Shown one piece after another: positions 8,291 through 17,062 of a stretch of 64,000 bases of DNA. Where the stretch lies: assembly GCA_036268775.1 (NCBI GenBank), contig DATATM010000039.1, forward strand, positions 62,001-126,000, written 5' to 3'. Source of the DNA: DASZIT01 sp036268775 (GTDB lineage: Bacteria > Actinomycetota > Acidimicrobiia > Acidimicrobiales > RAAP-2). The position numbers were made by a program, and so were the translations under genes. The notes beneath the pieces were generated by a model. That model did no database searches. It saw only the letters and a program-made list of their open reading frames with translations, and was not told the DNA's origin. Position 1 is the first letter of the stretch. Each line of letters opens with the position of its first letter.

Positions 8291-9705
8291 GCATTCTGCG
8301 ACGGGGCTAACCCGACCTCTTCGAACAGCACATTGAGCACGGGTGATCCAGCCACTGTCACTTCGATGTGGTCTGGGAAGATCGTCACCCGGTCCATCAA
8401 CTCATCGAGCAGGACTCGACGCTCCAGATCGGTTGCTTCAACCCACACCTGATCAATATCTAGCGTGCTGAGCACAGATACCACCTGCTCGAAGCGAAGA
8501 GCCAGGCCATCCCGCTCGCTGTCCGCCTGTTCCTCTCTGCCAGCTTCGGCATGAGTCGCCTCGATCTGAGAGGCAATCAGCCCCTCTTCCTCTTTGAAGA
8601 GGGCTCCGGTGATCTGGTCTTGGTAGTAGAGCTCCAGGAGCTTCCTCCTCCGCTCGGTCAGCGCTGCCAGAGACTCCGCTGGCCGACGCCGGGACCGCCG
8701 TCGGGCCTCGCCCCTCGGCTCCGACCGGCGCCCCCCGGCGAGCTGCTTGCGAATAGCCTCTTGCAATGCCTGGTCCGTGCCGATGAGCCGCAGCCCCAGG
8801 ACCGCTGCTCGAAGAAGACCTGAGTTCGTCCGACGAGGCTGCTTACAACCTTGTCCCCGATGACGACAGCGGTACATCGAACGCCCGTCACCGTTCGTCT
8901 CGATCGGCATTCGCCTCCCACAGAGACCGCAGAACACCCGTCCGGACAAGAGATCCTTTCCTCGACGCCGACCCTTCACGAAGCCACGGCTGGCAGCCTC
9001 GAACTCCTCAAGGGTGACGATCGGCTCGTGCAACCCAGGAAACCATTCGTCCTTGTGCTGAACCTCACCCAAATAGATCCTTGACTTCAGGATGGCTCCA
9101 ACGGTCGAGTATTTGATGCCCGTGCGCTCCTCGATCGTCGTGTGGCTGGCCCCCTCCGCTCGCAGCCGGAAGATTTCCCGGACTCTATGGGCATCTTCAT
9201 TAGGAACGAGCAAGCCCTCCAGGAGGTCGTAGCCGGTCTTCGGGCGGTTGACCCACCTCCCTTGTTTGGCAGCTTGGTGCAGACCCATGCGGACATTTTC
9301 GGAGAGCTGCTCCCGGTAGAACTGGGCGAACGATCCAAGAATGTTGTAAAACATGCGCCCTGTCGCTGATGAGAGATCTAGCTTCTCGGTGAACGAGTGG
9401 AGTGCCACGCCGTGTTGGCCGCACTTATCTGCCAGAAGGATCAGGTCCGCCAGGCTCCTTGATAGCCGATCAAGCCGCCACAACAGAACGTCCGAGACGT
9501 GGCCGGCTTCGACCATCCCGAGCAGCTGTTGGAGACCTGGTCGCATCAGATCCTTGCCTGACCAACCGGGATCTGCCACGACCGTCACTTCACCCAGACC
9601 ATGCAGCTCTGCATATCCCCGGAGGCGATCTGCCTGGCCCTCGATCGAGAATCCCTCGGCCGCTTGTTCCTCGGTCGACACTCGGCAGTACGCCACTGTC
9701 AGCAT
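8269..9705 (-). CDS. Large serine recombinase (element 1 integrase)
   Basis: Site-specific recombinase, 478 aa. N-terminal resolvase domain with catalytic Ser10 in YCRVSTEEQ and WRLDRLSRS; then the recombinase domain (GYDLLEGLLVPNEDAHRVREIF), a zinc ribbon (CGLCGRRM then CRHRGQGC) and a coiled-coil C-terminal part. Start chosen at 9705 because GAGAGGAG lies 6 nt upstream; an in-frame ATG at 9729 has no site. The last codons (VGGGT and TGA) are the tRNA-Leu 3' end, so the integration site forms the end of the gene. Confidence 0.92.
   Translation of the reverse strand: MLTVAYCRVSTEEQAAEGFSIEGQADRLRGYAELHGLGEVTVVADPGWSGKDLMRPGLQQLLGMVEAGHVSDVLLWRLDRLSRSLADLILLADKCGQHGVALHSFTEKLDLSSATGRMFYNILGSFAQFYREQLSENVRMGLHQAAKQGRWVNRPKTGYDLLEGLLVPNEDAHRVREIFRLRAEGASHTTIEERTGIKYSTVGAILKSRIYLGEVQHKDEWFPGLHEPIVTLEEFEAASRGFVKGRRRGKDLLSGRVFCGLCGRRMPIETNGDGRSMYRCRHRGQGCKQPRRTNSGLLRAAVLGLRLIGTDQALQEAIRKQLAGGRRSEPRGEARRRSRRRPAESLAALTERRRKLLELYYQDQITGALFKEEEGLIASQIEATHAEAGREEQADSERDGLALRFEQVVSVLSTLDIDQVWVEATDLERRVLLDELMDRVTIFPDHIEVTVAGSPVLNVLFEEVGLAPSQNAGVGGGT
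8272..8288 (+). repeat. Attachment-site copy 1 (attL, inside tRNA-Leu 3' end)
   Basis: 17-nt direct repeat AGTCCCCCCTCCGACAC, identical to 15399-15415; its right 14 nt also occur at 29941-29954. It is the T-arm/acceptor 3' portion of tRNA-Leu. On the minus strand it encodes the VGGGT that ends the first serine recombinase, whose TGA stop is the tRNA sequence immediately beyond. Confidence 0.85.
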
Positions 9706-9798
9706 GCATGTCTCCTCTCGGCTCGCCATCTTTGCTCACCAGACGAAGAGCAATGCGGATCAACACATCCGCTACTCGCTCGTAATTCGGCTCGGAAT

Positions 9799-10929
9799 TC
9801 ACGGCAACAGCGTTTCTCGCTGCTTGACGGCGATGCGATCCTCGAACGAACGCTCTCCTTCTCTGCAGTATGAGCGCACGAACCAAGCGAGGCTGCCAGC
9901 CGTCGAAGCCCAGTCCTTCGCACCAGTGAGCACGGCAAAGCTCGATAGATACCCGACCAGGCCTGGGGCCAGCATCCGGAGATCCCCTCGCCGCCGTCCC
10001 TCGTACATCCGTCTGATTCCGAATGTCCCATCCACCAACCGTGCCCGGCGAATCTGCTCCCATTCAAGTGCAATCGGCCACCGGGACTTCGTTTCGTCCT
10101 CCGTCCGGCGCCGGTACGACAACCAGGTGCTCGTCAGATCGGCCCACAATGCGCCTGTAGCCGCCAAGACCTCTTCGGGCGTGTCCAGGCCGTATTGACG
10201 CAAACCAACCCGATTGATCTCGAATTCAACTCGCACTACATGTGATTCGTTGTCGTAGTCGGCCCCCCACACGTCGGCCCAGTAATCGGACCCGTTCTTG
10301 GCAGACTCAGCCGTCTTGTCGTAGATGCGGGCACAGACTGTTTTCGACGAACGACGACCAAACTCAAAGCCAGTGAGAATACCGCCGTCTTCGTAGGTGG
10401 CTCGGGCATCGGCCCGACATAGAAATCGGTGACGATCGTCCCCGCTCAACTCCCAACCTTGCCAGTCAGCATGAAGGTCGATGCGGCTGACGGTCAGTAC
10501 CACGGGACCGCACTCCCGCTCTAACACCCCTCGGAACCATTCGACGCAATCTGCCGGGCCAACGCCATGAAGGAACTCTGCCCTCGGCTGAATCCTGAAC
10601 GATGGAAGTTGTTCACTCGGCGTCACACTCAGTTGGCCATACGGGTGAACCAAGCAGAATCGGTATTTTCCGGAGCCCCGAGGTAAGAGGTCGAACGTCT
10701 CGCCGCCTACTACGACGGCAACTGGCGCTTCCCATAGTTCCGCTTCTAGACGGCCGGCTACCAGCCGTTCAAGAAACGCTGGCCCCAACACAGCCCTACC
10801 CGACAGATACAGCGCATCGACACCCGATGCCAACTCTTTGATCTCGCCGGAAGGACCTGTTGACGGCGAATGTCCGATATCTGCTTGCCAAATGTCGGTA
10901 TCTCGAACCGACCGATCCTGAATACTCAT
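9799..10929 (-). CDS. Rep_trans-like replication initiation protein (putative)
   Basis: 376 aa. Segments VSRIDLHADWQGW, FEFGRRSSKTVCARIYDKTAES and VVRVEFEINRVGLRQYG resemble replication initiation factors of the Rep_trans/rolling-circle type found on conjugative and integrative elements; this is family recognition from motifs, not a search. Start chosen at 10929 because GGAGGT lies 7 nt upstream; a longer ORF from 10989 lacks a site. It lies upstream of the recombinase on the same strand and could replicate the excised circle. Confidence 0.6.
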   Translation of the reverse strand: MSIQDRSVRDTDIWQADIGHSPSTGPSGEIKELASGVDALYLSGRAVLGPAFLERLVAGRLEAELWEAPVAVVVGGETFDLLPRGSGKYRFCLVHPYGQLSVTPSEQLPSFRIQPRAEFLHGVGPADCVEWFRGVLERECGPVVLTVSRIDLHADWQGWELSGDDRHRFLCRADARATYEDGGILTGFEFGRRSSKTVCARIYDKTAESAKNGSDYWADVWGADYDNESHVVRVEFEINRVGLRQYGLDTPEEVLAATGALWADLTSTWLSYRRRTEDETKSRWPIALEWEQIRRARLVDGTFGIRRMYEGRRRGDLRMLAPGLVGYLSSFAVLTGAKDWASTAGSLAWFVRSYCREGERSFEDRIAVKQRETLLP

Positions 10930-11553
10930 TGCACCGACCTCCAGATGAGAACCAATGGGTTCCGCTGTCTGGAACGCGCAAACGAGCAACCCAGACTGCG
11001 GGTTGCCCGTCGCTCCTGTCTAGGCGTCGGGCTGCCCAGGGCCTGTTTCGGTTGCCTGGGGCACTGTCGTTCTCTTATACAGGATCAGCACCACCGGGGA
11101 TCTGGTGGCTCCGTACCTTTTTACCGGCCGGGGTGAAATCTCCTTCTTGGACCATTACAAAATTATCTACGGGAAAACATCCCCGGGCCCCTGCGCTCAC
11201 GGGCACCCTTATCCGACAACTGAAGACGTCGGTTCGCACCCGAAAGTAAATCACACAGATGTAATACTGGCAAGCGGTCTTCGCAGGCCAGGTGCTGGGC
11301 ACACTGGACGGGTTCATTGTCGTGGGCATCATGATTTGACCACGGACCCGTCAAGGCTGCCCCTCGGGCCGCCTCCGGCGGGCCTTGACCGGTCCTCAGC
11401 GGCGGTACACCCGTTAGAAGAGCCGTGTCCGATCGGGCCGCACCAACCAGACGTCGACTAAGCACAAACCAACTACTGTGCATTCATGCAGTTTGCGGGT
11501 GCTGTGTTACAGGGTCCGCACCCGACAAAACCACCACAGCGAGGACACATGAC
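10930..11553. other. Long non-coding stretch between divergent genes
   Basis: 624 nt between the leftward Rep-like gene and the rightward gene at 11554. Six-frame ORFs here have no protein-like composition and no good start sites. It should hold the promoters for both directions; TATACA at 11078-11083 is a possible -10 box but I see no convincing -35 partner. No repeat, tRNA or known RNA motif was recognised. Confidence 0.5.
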
Positions 11554-12018
11554 ATGACCACACTTCTGAGCGCCTCCCCCAACATCGACGAAGAGTTGCT
11601 GAATGGCGTAACGCAAATTGACCTCTCAATGGTCCGGGCGAAATTGATGGACCCAGAGGAAGGTTCTGGATGGACGATGGCGCATGCTCAACGAGTTGAG
11701 ATCGAATACCGTCGATACCTTGCGCTCGCCAGAAGATATCCATCTCGTGCCGTGGTTCCTTCCAAAATCGTCGACACCTTCTGGCACTACCACATCCTCG
11801 ATACTCAGGCGTACGCAAAGGACTGTGAACTAGCATTTGGATATTTTTTGCACCATTTCCCATATTTCGGCATGCGTGGCGACGACGACAAGCGTGCGCT
11901 CGACGAAGCTTACGATGAGACTCTGCATTTGTATGAAGACCATTTTGGAACTCCACCGGCCGACATTTGGGTTCGCTCCGGTATGGCCCGATGCCCTAAG
12001 TGTGGGCGAGCCAGCTAA
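11554..12018 (+). CDS. Glycine-rich domain-containing protein-like protein
   Basis: 154 aa, cytosolic. The block IVDTFWHYHILDTQAYAKDC followed by FGYFLHHFPYFGMRG is the hallmark of the glycine-rich-domain-containing-protein-like family (His- and aromatic-rich, function unknown in bacteria). It ends with a possible metal-binding CPKCGRAS. Start chosen at 11554 (GAGG 9 nt upstream at 11541); the open frame extends to 11425 without a site. Codon use is more A/T-rich than in the chromosome. It precedes the RelA/SpoT pair by 86 nt on the same strand. Confidence 0.75.
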   Translation: MTTLLSASPNIDEELLNGVTQIDLSMVRAKLMDPEEGSGWTMAHAQRVEIEYRRYLALARRYPSRAVVPSKIVDTFWHYHILDTQAYAKDCELAFGYFLHHFPYFGMRGDDDKRALDEAYDETLHLYEDHFGTPPADIWVRSGMARCPKCGRAS

Positions 12019-12104
12019 GACCTAATTTCCGTCAGCGGTCGTTGCCGTCAATGTAACGACGTTTTAGGTGGCTGAACACTAGCCAGGCGGGGGAGAGCGG
12101 CCGT

Positions 12105-12959
12105 ATGACCGACGTTGGTGACACAGAGACGGTAGCGACTGCTGGAAGTGAACCACGGCCAACCGAGGTCCAGTATCCCGGCTGGTTCGAGTCAAAGTTC
12201 GGCATCCCGATCGTTGATGATACGGAGCAGCAGTATTACAAGAACACAGTGAAGGAGCTCGTCACCGAGTTTTCGGACTCTCGATTCTGGAAGAAATTCG
12301 TTGAGCTGTTGAGAGATGCCGATGAGCAGGAACTCATATCCCACGACTATCGGCTGCTCGCAAAGCCCGTAGCACAGCTAGACGTACTTCCCAAGCCGTG
12401 GGAGTCGCTTGTCGAGAAAACATTTCGTCGGAACGTTCTCAACAATCCGAATTGGGAGAGTGGGCCGGAGGCCCAACCCCCTCCCAAGGGATGGGTAACC
12501 CCGGACAATTGGTTCACTCTCATCCCTGACCTCGTGCGGACGACAGTGGTCGTCCGCTACATCGATGGCGTCGAGATCGTTCGTGGACTGATAAATCAAG
12601 CCGCTCATGACGTGGGCATTGCCAGTGTTGAAATCTCCTGGGAAGCGCGTGACGTGGGGTACTACGCACTTCACGCCAATATTCCGGTACCACTGTCTCG
12701 CACGACCAAGGGATGGAAACGCCTCGAAGAGACGATTCTAATCGAGATACAGGTATGCACCCAAGTTCAAGACGTCATAAGGTCCCTGACTCATACGATC
12801 TATGAGACAGCTCGTCGACTTCCAAAAGACCAGGATACGGCCTGGCAGTGGCAGTACAAGGATGTTGACTTTACTCCAAAATACTTGGGCCATATCTTGC
12901 ATTATGCCGATGGAATGATCGTGAATATCCGTGACAGAAAGAAGGAACCTGAACAGTGA
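12105..12959 (+). CDS. RelA/SpoT-domain protein (small alarmone synthetase-like; candidate toxSAS)
   Basis: 284 aa. A single RelA/SpoT nucleotidyltransferase-like domain without the HD hydrolase, TGS or ACT domains of long RSH enzymes. Visible are PDLVRT (141-146), GYYALH (185-190, matching the substrate-stacking Tyr and His), IEIQVCTQ (213-220, with the EIQ strand) and a C-terminal WQWQYKDVDFTPKYLGHILHY typical of this accessory branch. Members make (p)ppGpp or ppApp, or pyrophosphorylate tRNA as toxins. It overlaps the next gene by 4 nt, the layout of toxSAS pairs. Activity is inferred only. Confidence 0.78.
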   Translation: MTDVGDTETVATAGSEPRPTEVQYPGWFESKFGIPIVDDTEQQYYKNTVKELVTEFSDSRFWKKFVELLRDADEQELISHDYRLLAKPVAQLDVLPKPWESLVEKTFRRNVLNNPNWESGPEAQPPPKGWVTPDNWFTLIPDLVRTTVVVRYIDGVEIVRGLINQAAHDVGIASVEISWEARDVGYYALHANIPVPLSRTTKGWKRLEETILIEIQVCTQVQDVIRSLTHTIYETARRLPKDQDTAWQWQYKDVDFTPKYLGHILHYADGMIVNIRDRKKEPEQ

Positions 12960-13459
12960 TTGCTGAGAGCATTTATGACTACCTGAACAGGCTGGAGTTG
13001 GGAATGCCATTCCGCACTCGAGTCGAGACATTGGTTCCCGCATTCGAGTTTCTAAGCAAAGAGACCGTGAGTCGAGTGTTTATCGCCGAATTTGATCCGG
13101 ACAATGATGTCGACAAACGGAGATGGGACAGTCTTTGGGGGTTCTCCGATAACTTCTGGTACCGAGCCAAGGCTTTTCTTCGTGATGACTTTGATGTTGA
13201 CGCGTCCCCACTGACAAACTCAGTGTCTTACATGGGAGTATGGTGTTCGGGGTTTACATTTGAGGATGGCATGCCAGTAGGCATATCAGAGACCTCCCGC
13301 ATGTCGATGGAAGTTGAAACTGGTGACCATATTTACAATCCAGTCGCAGCATCCGGAATAAACTGTGGGGAGTTGTGTGATGTGATATCCGAGTTCCTTG
13401 CACCGAATCTGCGCCGTGGATCGGCTCCACCGGCATTAAGCGAGTCAATTACCACCTAG
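12956..13459 (+). CDS. Unknown partner of the RelA/SpoT protein (candidate antitoxin)
   Basis: 167 aa starting at the GTG that overlaps the upstream stop (GTGA). I do not recognise the family. It is acidic, soluble, with a hydrophobic-aromatic core (WDSLWGFSDNFWYRAKAFLRDDFDVD), and no signal peptide or membrane segment. The strict coupling to a stand-alone RelA/SpoT-domain gene in a mobile element suggests an immunity or antitoxin role; that is inference from context. The gene is A/T-rich like its neighbour. Confidence 0.6.
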   Translation: MIAESIYDYLNRLELGMPFRTRVETLVPAFEFLSKETVSRVFIAEFDPDNDVDKRRWDSLWGFSDNFWYRAKAFLRDDFDVDASPLTNSVSYMGVWCSGFTFEDGMPVGISETSRMSMEVETGDHIYNPVAASGINCGELCDVISEFLAPNLRRGSAPPALSESITT

Positions 13460-13532
13460 CTCGAGGATCGCCTCCAGACGAGCGGCAGGCCGCAGGGAGC
13501 GACAGCTCTTTACCCACTAGCTTCGCCTCGGT

Positions 13533-14309
13533 TCAGATGGCGCCGAATCGTGCGTCGTAAGCCGTCGCGAGCTGTTCGATGAATTCAGGCCATCGCAGAC
13601 CAGTGCCTGCAGGAGGTAGATCGGGCTCGATTGACCCGTCCTCATGGTTGAAGACGATGACTCCAATTCCCTCGAGCAGATGCGTGGCCCCACCCTCCGT
13701 CTCCCGCCCGCCAGCTCTGACGAAGCGGGCCACAGCCCGTTCCACGAGATGGGTGGTGCTCTTCCACTTGTCGTCATGACCGCTCCGCATCCGTTCCTGG
13801 GTTGGCAGCGACATCACTCCTCCCACAACAGCGAATGGGAACTTGAGGTGAATGTTCACAGCGAAGGTCCGGATATCCCCAAAACGGTTCCAGATCGCAC
13901 GTCCTACTGCAAGATGAACTGGTTTCAACTCCACAGCGAGAGTAAGGCCGTCCATACCCGTCATCTCCGAGACATCGGCCTGCACCTCTCTCAATCCACC
14001 GCCCACCGTCGTTTCACCTGCGATCGCCCCTTCGAGCCCTCCATGGAGAGCGTCTCGGAGGTCCGCTAGTGCGACTCGTCCTAAAACACCGGAGAGAGCA
14101 ATCTGAGTGTTCTTCGCCTGGCTGGCGTCGAGCCGGCTTGCTTGTCGAACGTACTCAGCACTCGCCCGGCAGTAATCCTCAATTCTTGGTCTCTCAATTA
14201 ACGCAACGTCGAGGAGGACCGCCTGCTCGATGGGCACGGCCTCTACAAGGACCTCCTGGACGACCTCGGGTTCAGGATCCGTGAAGTCGCCACCGAAGGT
14301 GTCCGTCAC
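13533..14309 (-). CDS. Putative type II restriction endonuclease
   Basis: 258 aa, starting at the ATG that overlaps the methyltransferase stop by 4 nt. A PD-(D/E)XK-like active site is visible: Asp120, then Glu127-Leu-Lys129 in GMDGLTLAVELKP, followed by a strand-helix rich in hydrophobic residues (VNIHLKFPFAVVGGVMSLP). Pairing with a dedicated methyltransferase supports a type II restriction role. The recognition sequence cannot be read from the protein. Confidence 0.65.
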   Translation of the reverse strand: MTDTFGGDFTDPEPEVVQEVLVEAVPIEQAVLLDVALIERPRIEDYCRASAEYVRQASRLDASQAKNTQIALSGVLGRVALADLRDALHGGLEGAIAGETTVGGGLREVQADVSEMTGMDGLTLAVELKPVHLAVGRAIWNRFGDIRTFAVNIHLKFPFAVVGGVMSLPTQERMRSGHDDKWKSTTHLVERAVARFVRAGGRETEGGATHLLEGIGVIVFNHEDGSIEPDLPPAGTGLRWPEFIEQLATAYDARFGAI

Positions 14310-15187
14310 GCCGGCTTCCGCTTTGTGCGGGAGGTGGGGCGCTTCAGCCCTCGCTCGATCTCGACACGAGCCGTGAGGTCCATTTTGTGGAGTCGCTCAG
14401 CCGTGAGGTCGATATACCGGGGAACGACCTCCACTGATACGGAATTACGGCCGAGCTCAATGGCAGCCACGGCCGTAGTCCCGGTGCCAGAGAACGGGTC
14501 CACAACAGTGTCGCCAACAAAGGAGAACATGCGGACGAGGCGGCGTGGAATTTCCACCGGATATGGGGCTGGGTGATCCTTCCGGGCCTGCCCTCTAACG
14601 TCCGCCCAAATCGGCGCGAACATTTGGCAGTATTCCTCAGTCTCGATCCGTGACCGGGACTCCTGCTCGGGGGTCGGGCTTCGGTAACCACCAGGCTTGC
14701 GAAGGAGCAAGATGTGCTCCAGGTCGTTTTTGACGATGCCATTGGGAAGGTTCGGCTTTCCGAGAAAGCGGCTCGATCGCGAGGCTTCGAGTTTTATGTT
14801 CGCCACCTTTAGCCAACGAATGGGTGTCAGGTTGTCGAATCCGAGCTTCCGTGCCCGCACCTGAATGTCGCCTGACAGTGGGAGGACGTGGTGCCTGCCC
14901 CCTTTCTTTCGGGAGATGCAGACATCGCCCACCACACACGCAACCCTCCCACCGGGCACGAGAATGCGGAGTGCCTCTCGCCATACTTTGTCCAGCTCAT
15001 CCAAAAACTCGTCGTAGACGGGCATATTCCCGAGCTGTCCGGGGTGATCGTCGTACTCTTTCAGCGAGCCATAGGGGGGACTCGTGCAGACGAGATGGAC
15101 GCTCTCGGTCTCGATAAAGCTCAGGTCCCGAGCGTCGCCTTGGCGGATGATGTGTCTCGTCGGGCCGGTCGATGTGAACTTCTCCAT
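14306..15187 (-). CDS. DNA methyltransferase (N4-cytosine/N6-adenine, type II)
   Basis: 293 aa. Catalytic motif IV TSPPY at residues 35-39 near the N-terminus and the AdoMet-binding DPFSGTGTT motif near residue 235 give the beta-class order (IV before I). Start set at 15187, just before the conserved RQGDARDLS segment; the frame continues to 15256 without family-like sequence and no strong site marks either start. It forms a coupled operon with the endonuclease gene downstream and would protect host DNA. Confidence 0.88.
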   Translation of the reverse strand: MEKFTSTGPTRHIIRQGDARDLSFIETESVHLVCTSPPYGSLKEYDDHPGQLGNMPVYDEFLDELDKVWREALRILVPGGRVACVVGDVCISRKKGGRHHVLPLSGDIQVRARKLGFDNLTPIRWLKVANIKLEASRSSRFLGKPNLPNGIVKNDLEHILLLRKPGGYRSPTPEQESRSRIETEEYCQMFAPIWADVRGQARKDHPAPYPVEIPRRLVRMFSFVGDTVVDPFSGTGTTAVAAIELGRNSVSVEVVPRYIDLTAERLHKMDLTARVEIERGLKRPTSRTKRKPA

Positions 15188-15359
15188 AGGGCCTGAGCGT
15201 AGGGAACGGCTGTGACGCCCTGGGGGATCCCTCAAAACGACCCCGCTCCAGAGCACCCTGGTGACGTCCGGTGCCTACCGGATTGTCCCCAACACAGCGC
15301 CCAAACTCGTCGGGCTTCGCCGTAAACGGTCTATTGCCGGCTACGGATGGCCCTCGCCT

Positions 15360-17060
15360 TCAGGTCCACGGTTGGATTCTCCAGTCGGAGAGTTGGGCAG
15401 TCCCCCCTCCGACACGCTCTAACGCACACGGATCTTGGGGCCGCACTTCAGCGGCCACAGTGCGTTGGAGAGGGTCGTAAATGACCGTGATCCCGAACTC
15501 CCGATAGAGGTCCGCCTTGTCCTCTGGCTCGGCCTGAGAGAGCACCTGGGCCATGTTGCCGAGGCTGAGGACCATTCTCCGGAGGTCGGCCTTGCTCCGA
15601 GGCGCATGGCTGACACAAGAAGCCAGGTCCGCTTCTGCCCGCAGACGGTCGGCTTGGACTTCGCTCATCCAACCGGACACCACGACCGGATCCGCCCCAC
15701 TGTCGAGGGCCGCCCGGTACTTGCCCAGCCGATCGTCACAGTCGGCCAGCTTCCGCCTGGCAGCGTCGGCCCGGGCCTCGGTGGCCTCATCAGCATCCCC
15801 GGCCGAGATCATCGCCCCAATAGTCGCAGAGACGTTCTTCGGATTGAACAGCTCGGCGAGCCACCTGTCGAGTTCGGGAACGATGGCCGATTCCTTCACA
15901 TAGGCCGTCTTCGGATGGTCGACCTTGTTGGCCAGTGCGTACTCGGACGGGAACCGGCACCGGTAGTGGGCGAGGTCGTGGTTCCAGTTGCCCTGCATCC
16001 GTCGACCGCAGGCGCCGCACATCAGGATCCCGCTGAGGGAGTAGCACCGCCGCCCGGCCCGGGACTTCTTGGTCGTGTGCCGGTGGGCGTGGACGGCCAT
16101 CTGCGCCTGCACGGCAGCGAAGTCCTCGGAGGACACCAGGGCCACGTGCTTGATGTCGGTGGACCAGATCCAATCGGAGGAGTCGTTCCACCGCAGCTTC
16201 GTCTGATGGCCGGCGGCGACGTCCTCGACGTCCAGCAGTACCTCGTCACGCCGCTGGCGGTTCCAGACCTCACGGCCGGTGTACCGAGGATTGAGGAGGA
16301 TGGCCCGGACTGCCGACTTCGACCATGCCCGGGTATCACGGTGCCGGTTGCGGGCCGGGTCGTGGGCACTGGGGGAGGGGACGCCGTCACGGGTCAGACC
16401 CTCGGCCACGGAATAGATCCCTCGGCCGCTCAGGTAGTCAGCGAAGATGCGACCCACGATCGGCGCCGAGGTCGGATCGGGCTCGAGCTGGTGCAGCCGT
16501 TGGCCTACCGCCGCCTTCCCTGGGTTGGGATGGGCGCCGGCATCGGCCAGCTGGTAGCCGTAGGGAGGTCGACCACCAAGGAAGCGACCCTCATGAAGCG
16601 CCTGGGCGCCCATGGCTGAACGCACCCGGATCTTGATACGACTGCGCTCGCCCTTGCTCATCCCTCCGTAGAGGCTCATCACCAGATCGTGTGCGTCCGA
16701 CCCCGGGTCCACCTTGCCGCCTACTTCGGGGACCCATAGCTCGACCCCGTAGTGGACGAAGACGGGGAACGTCAGGCCGAACTGGTTGCCGTAGAACGCA
16801 CGGGCCGGCTCACCGATCACCACCGCGTCGAAGCCACGGTTGGGATCCTTGAACGCGTCGAGCAATGCCAGCGACTCAGGGCGGCGCTTCCATGGGAGTG
16901 ACCGGCTCTGGCCGATGTCGAAGAACTCGCGGACGACCTTGCCGCCGTGGGCCTCGATGATCGACGTGGCCCGGGCCATCTGCCACTGCTTCGATGACGT
17001 CGGATCTTGCTGGTCCTCGGTCGACACCCGGCCGTAGAAGGCGAACCGTTGAATGGTCAT
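15360..17060 (-). CDS. Large serine recombinase (element 2 integrase)
   Basis: 566 aa. Resolvase domain with catalytic Ser13 in FYGRVSTEDQ, EPARAFYGNQ, and GGMSKGERSRIKIRVR; recombinase domain with GRFLGGRPPYGYQLAD; zinc ribbon (CGACGRRM, then CRFP); coiled coil at about 440-520. Start at 17060 with AGGAG 5 nt upstream. The C-terminus ERVGGGT is attachment copy 2, and the last 12 residues AQLSDWRIQPWT come from DNA outside element 2, that is from the right end of element 1. It is distantly related to the element 1 recombinase. Confidence 0.92.
   Translation of the reverse strand: MTIQRFAFYGRVSTEDQQDPTSSKQWQMARATSIIEAHGGKVVREFFDIGQSRSLPWKRRPESLALLDAFKDPNRGFDAVVIGEPARAFYGNQFGLTFPVFVHYGVELWVPEVGGKVDPGSDAHDLVMSLYGGMSKGERSRIKIRVRSAMGAQALHEGRFLGGRPPYGYQLADAGAHPNPGKAAVGQRLHQLEPDPTSAPIVGRIFADYLSGRGIYSVAEGLTRDGVPSPSAHDPARNRHRDTRAWSKSAVRAILLNPRYTGREVWNRQRRDEVLLDVEDVAAGHQTKLRWNDSSDWIWSTDIKHVALVSSEDFAAVQAQMAVHAHRHTTKKSRAGRRCYSLSGILMCGACGRRMQGNWNHDLAHYRCRFPSEYALANKVDHPKTAYVKESAIVPELDRWLAELFNPKNVSATIGAMISAGDADEATEARADAARRKLADCDDRLGKYRAALDSGADPVVVSGWMSEVQADRLRAEADLASCVSHAPRSKADLRRMVLSLGNMAQVLSQAEPEDKADLYREFGITVIYDPLQRTVAAEVRPQDPCALERVGGGTAQLSDWRIQPWT
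15399..15415 (+). repeat. Attachment-site copy 2 (junction of the two elements)
   Basis: Identical 17-nt copy of 8272-8288. It is flanked on the left by GTCGGAG (15384-15390), which with CTCCGAC (15407-15413) recreates the tRNA-Leu acceptor-stem inverted repeat around a 16-nt loop. It lies inside the 3' end of the second recombinase gene, encoding VGGGT in the same frame as in copy 1. Confidence 0.85.
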
Positions 17061-17062
17061 GA

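Larger units (their letters stand above)
8272..15415. mobile_element. Integrative element 1 at tRNA-Leu
   Basis: About 7.1 kb bounded by the identical 17-nt repeats at 8272 and 15399. Contents: large serine recombinase at the left edge, Rep_trans-like protein, a glycine-rich-domain-like protein, a RelA/SpoT-domain gene pair and a DNA methyltransferase/restriction endonuclease pair. The middle (about 11,100-13,450) is visibly richer in A and T than the flanking chromosome, consistent with acquired DNA. No conjugation or virion genes are seen, so transfer would need help. Confidence 0.8.

Noticed and set aside
11265..11340. YWQAVFAGQVLGTLDGFIVVGIMI reading, resembling the first helix of a transporter
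   Set aside because: A stop codon lies directly before it and another after it; too short to call a pseudogene.
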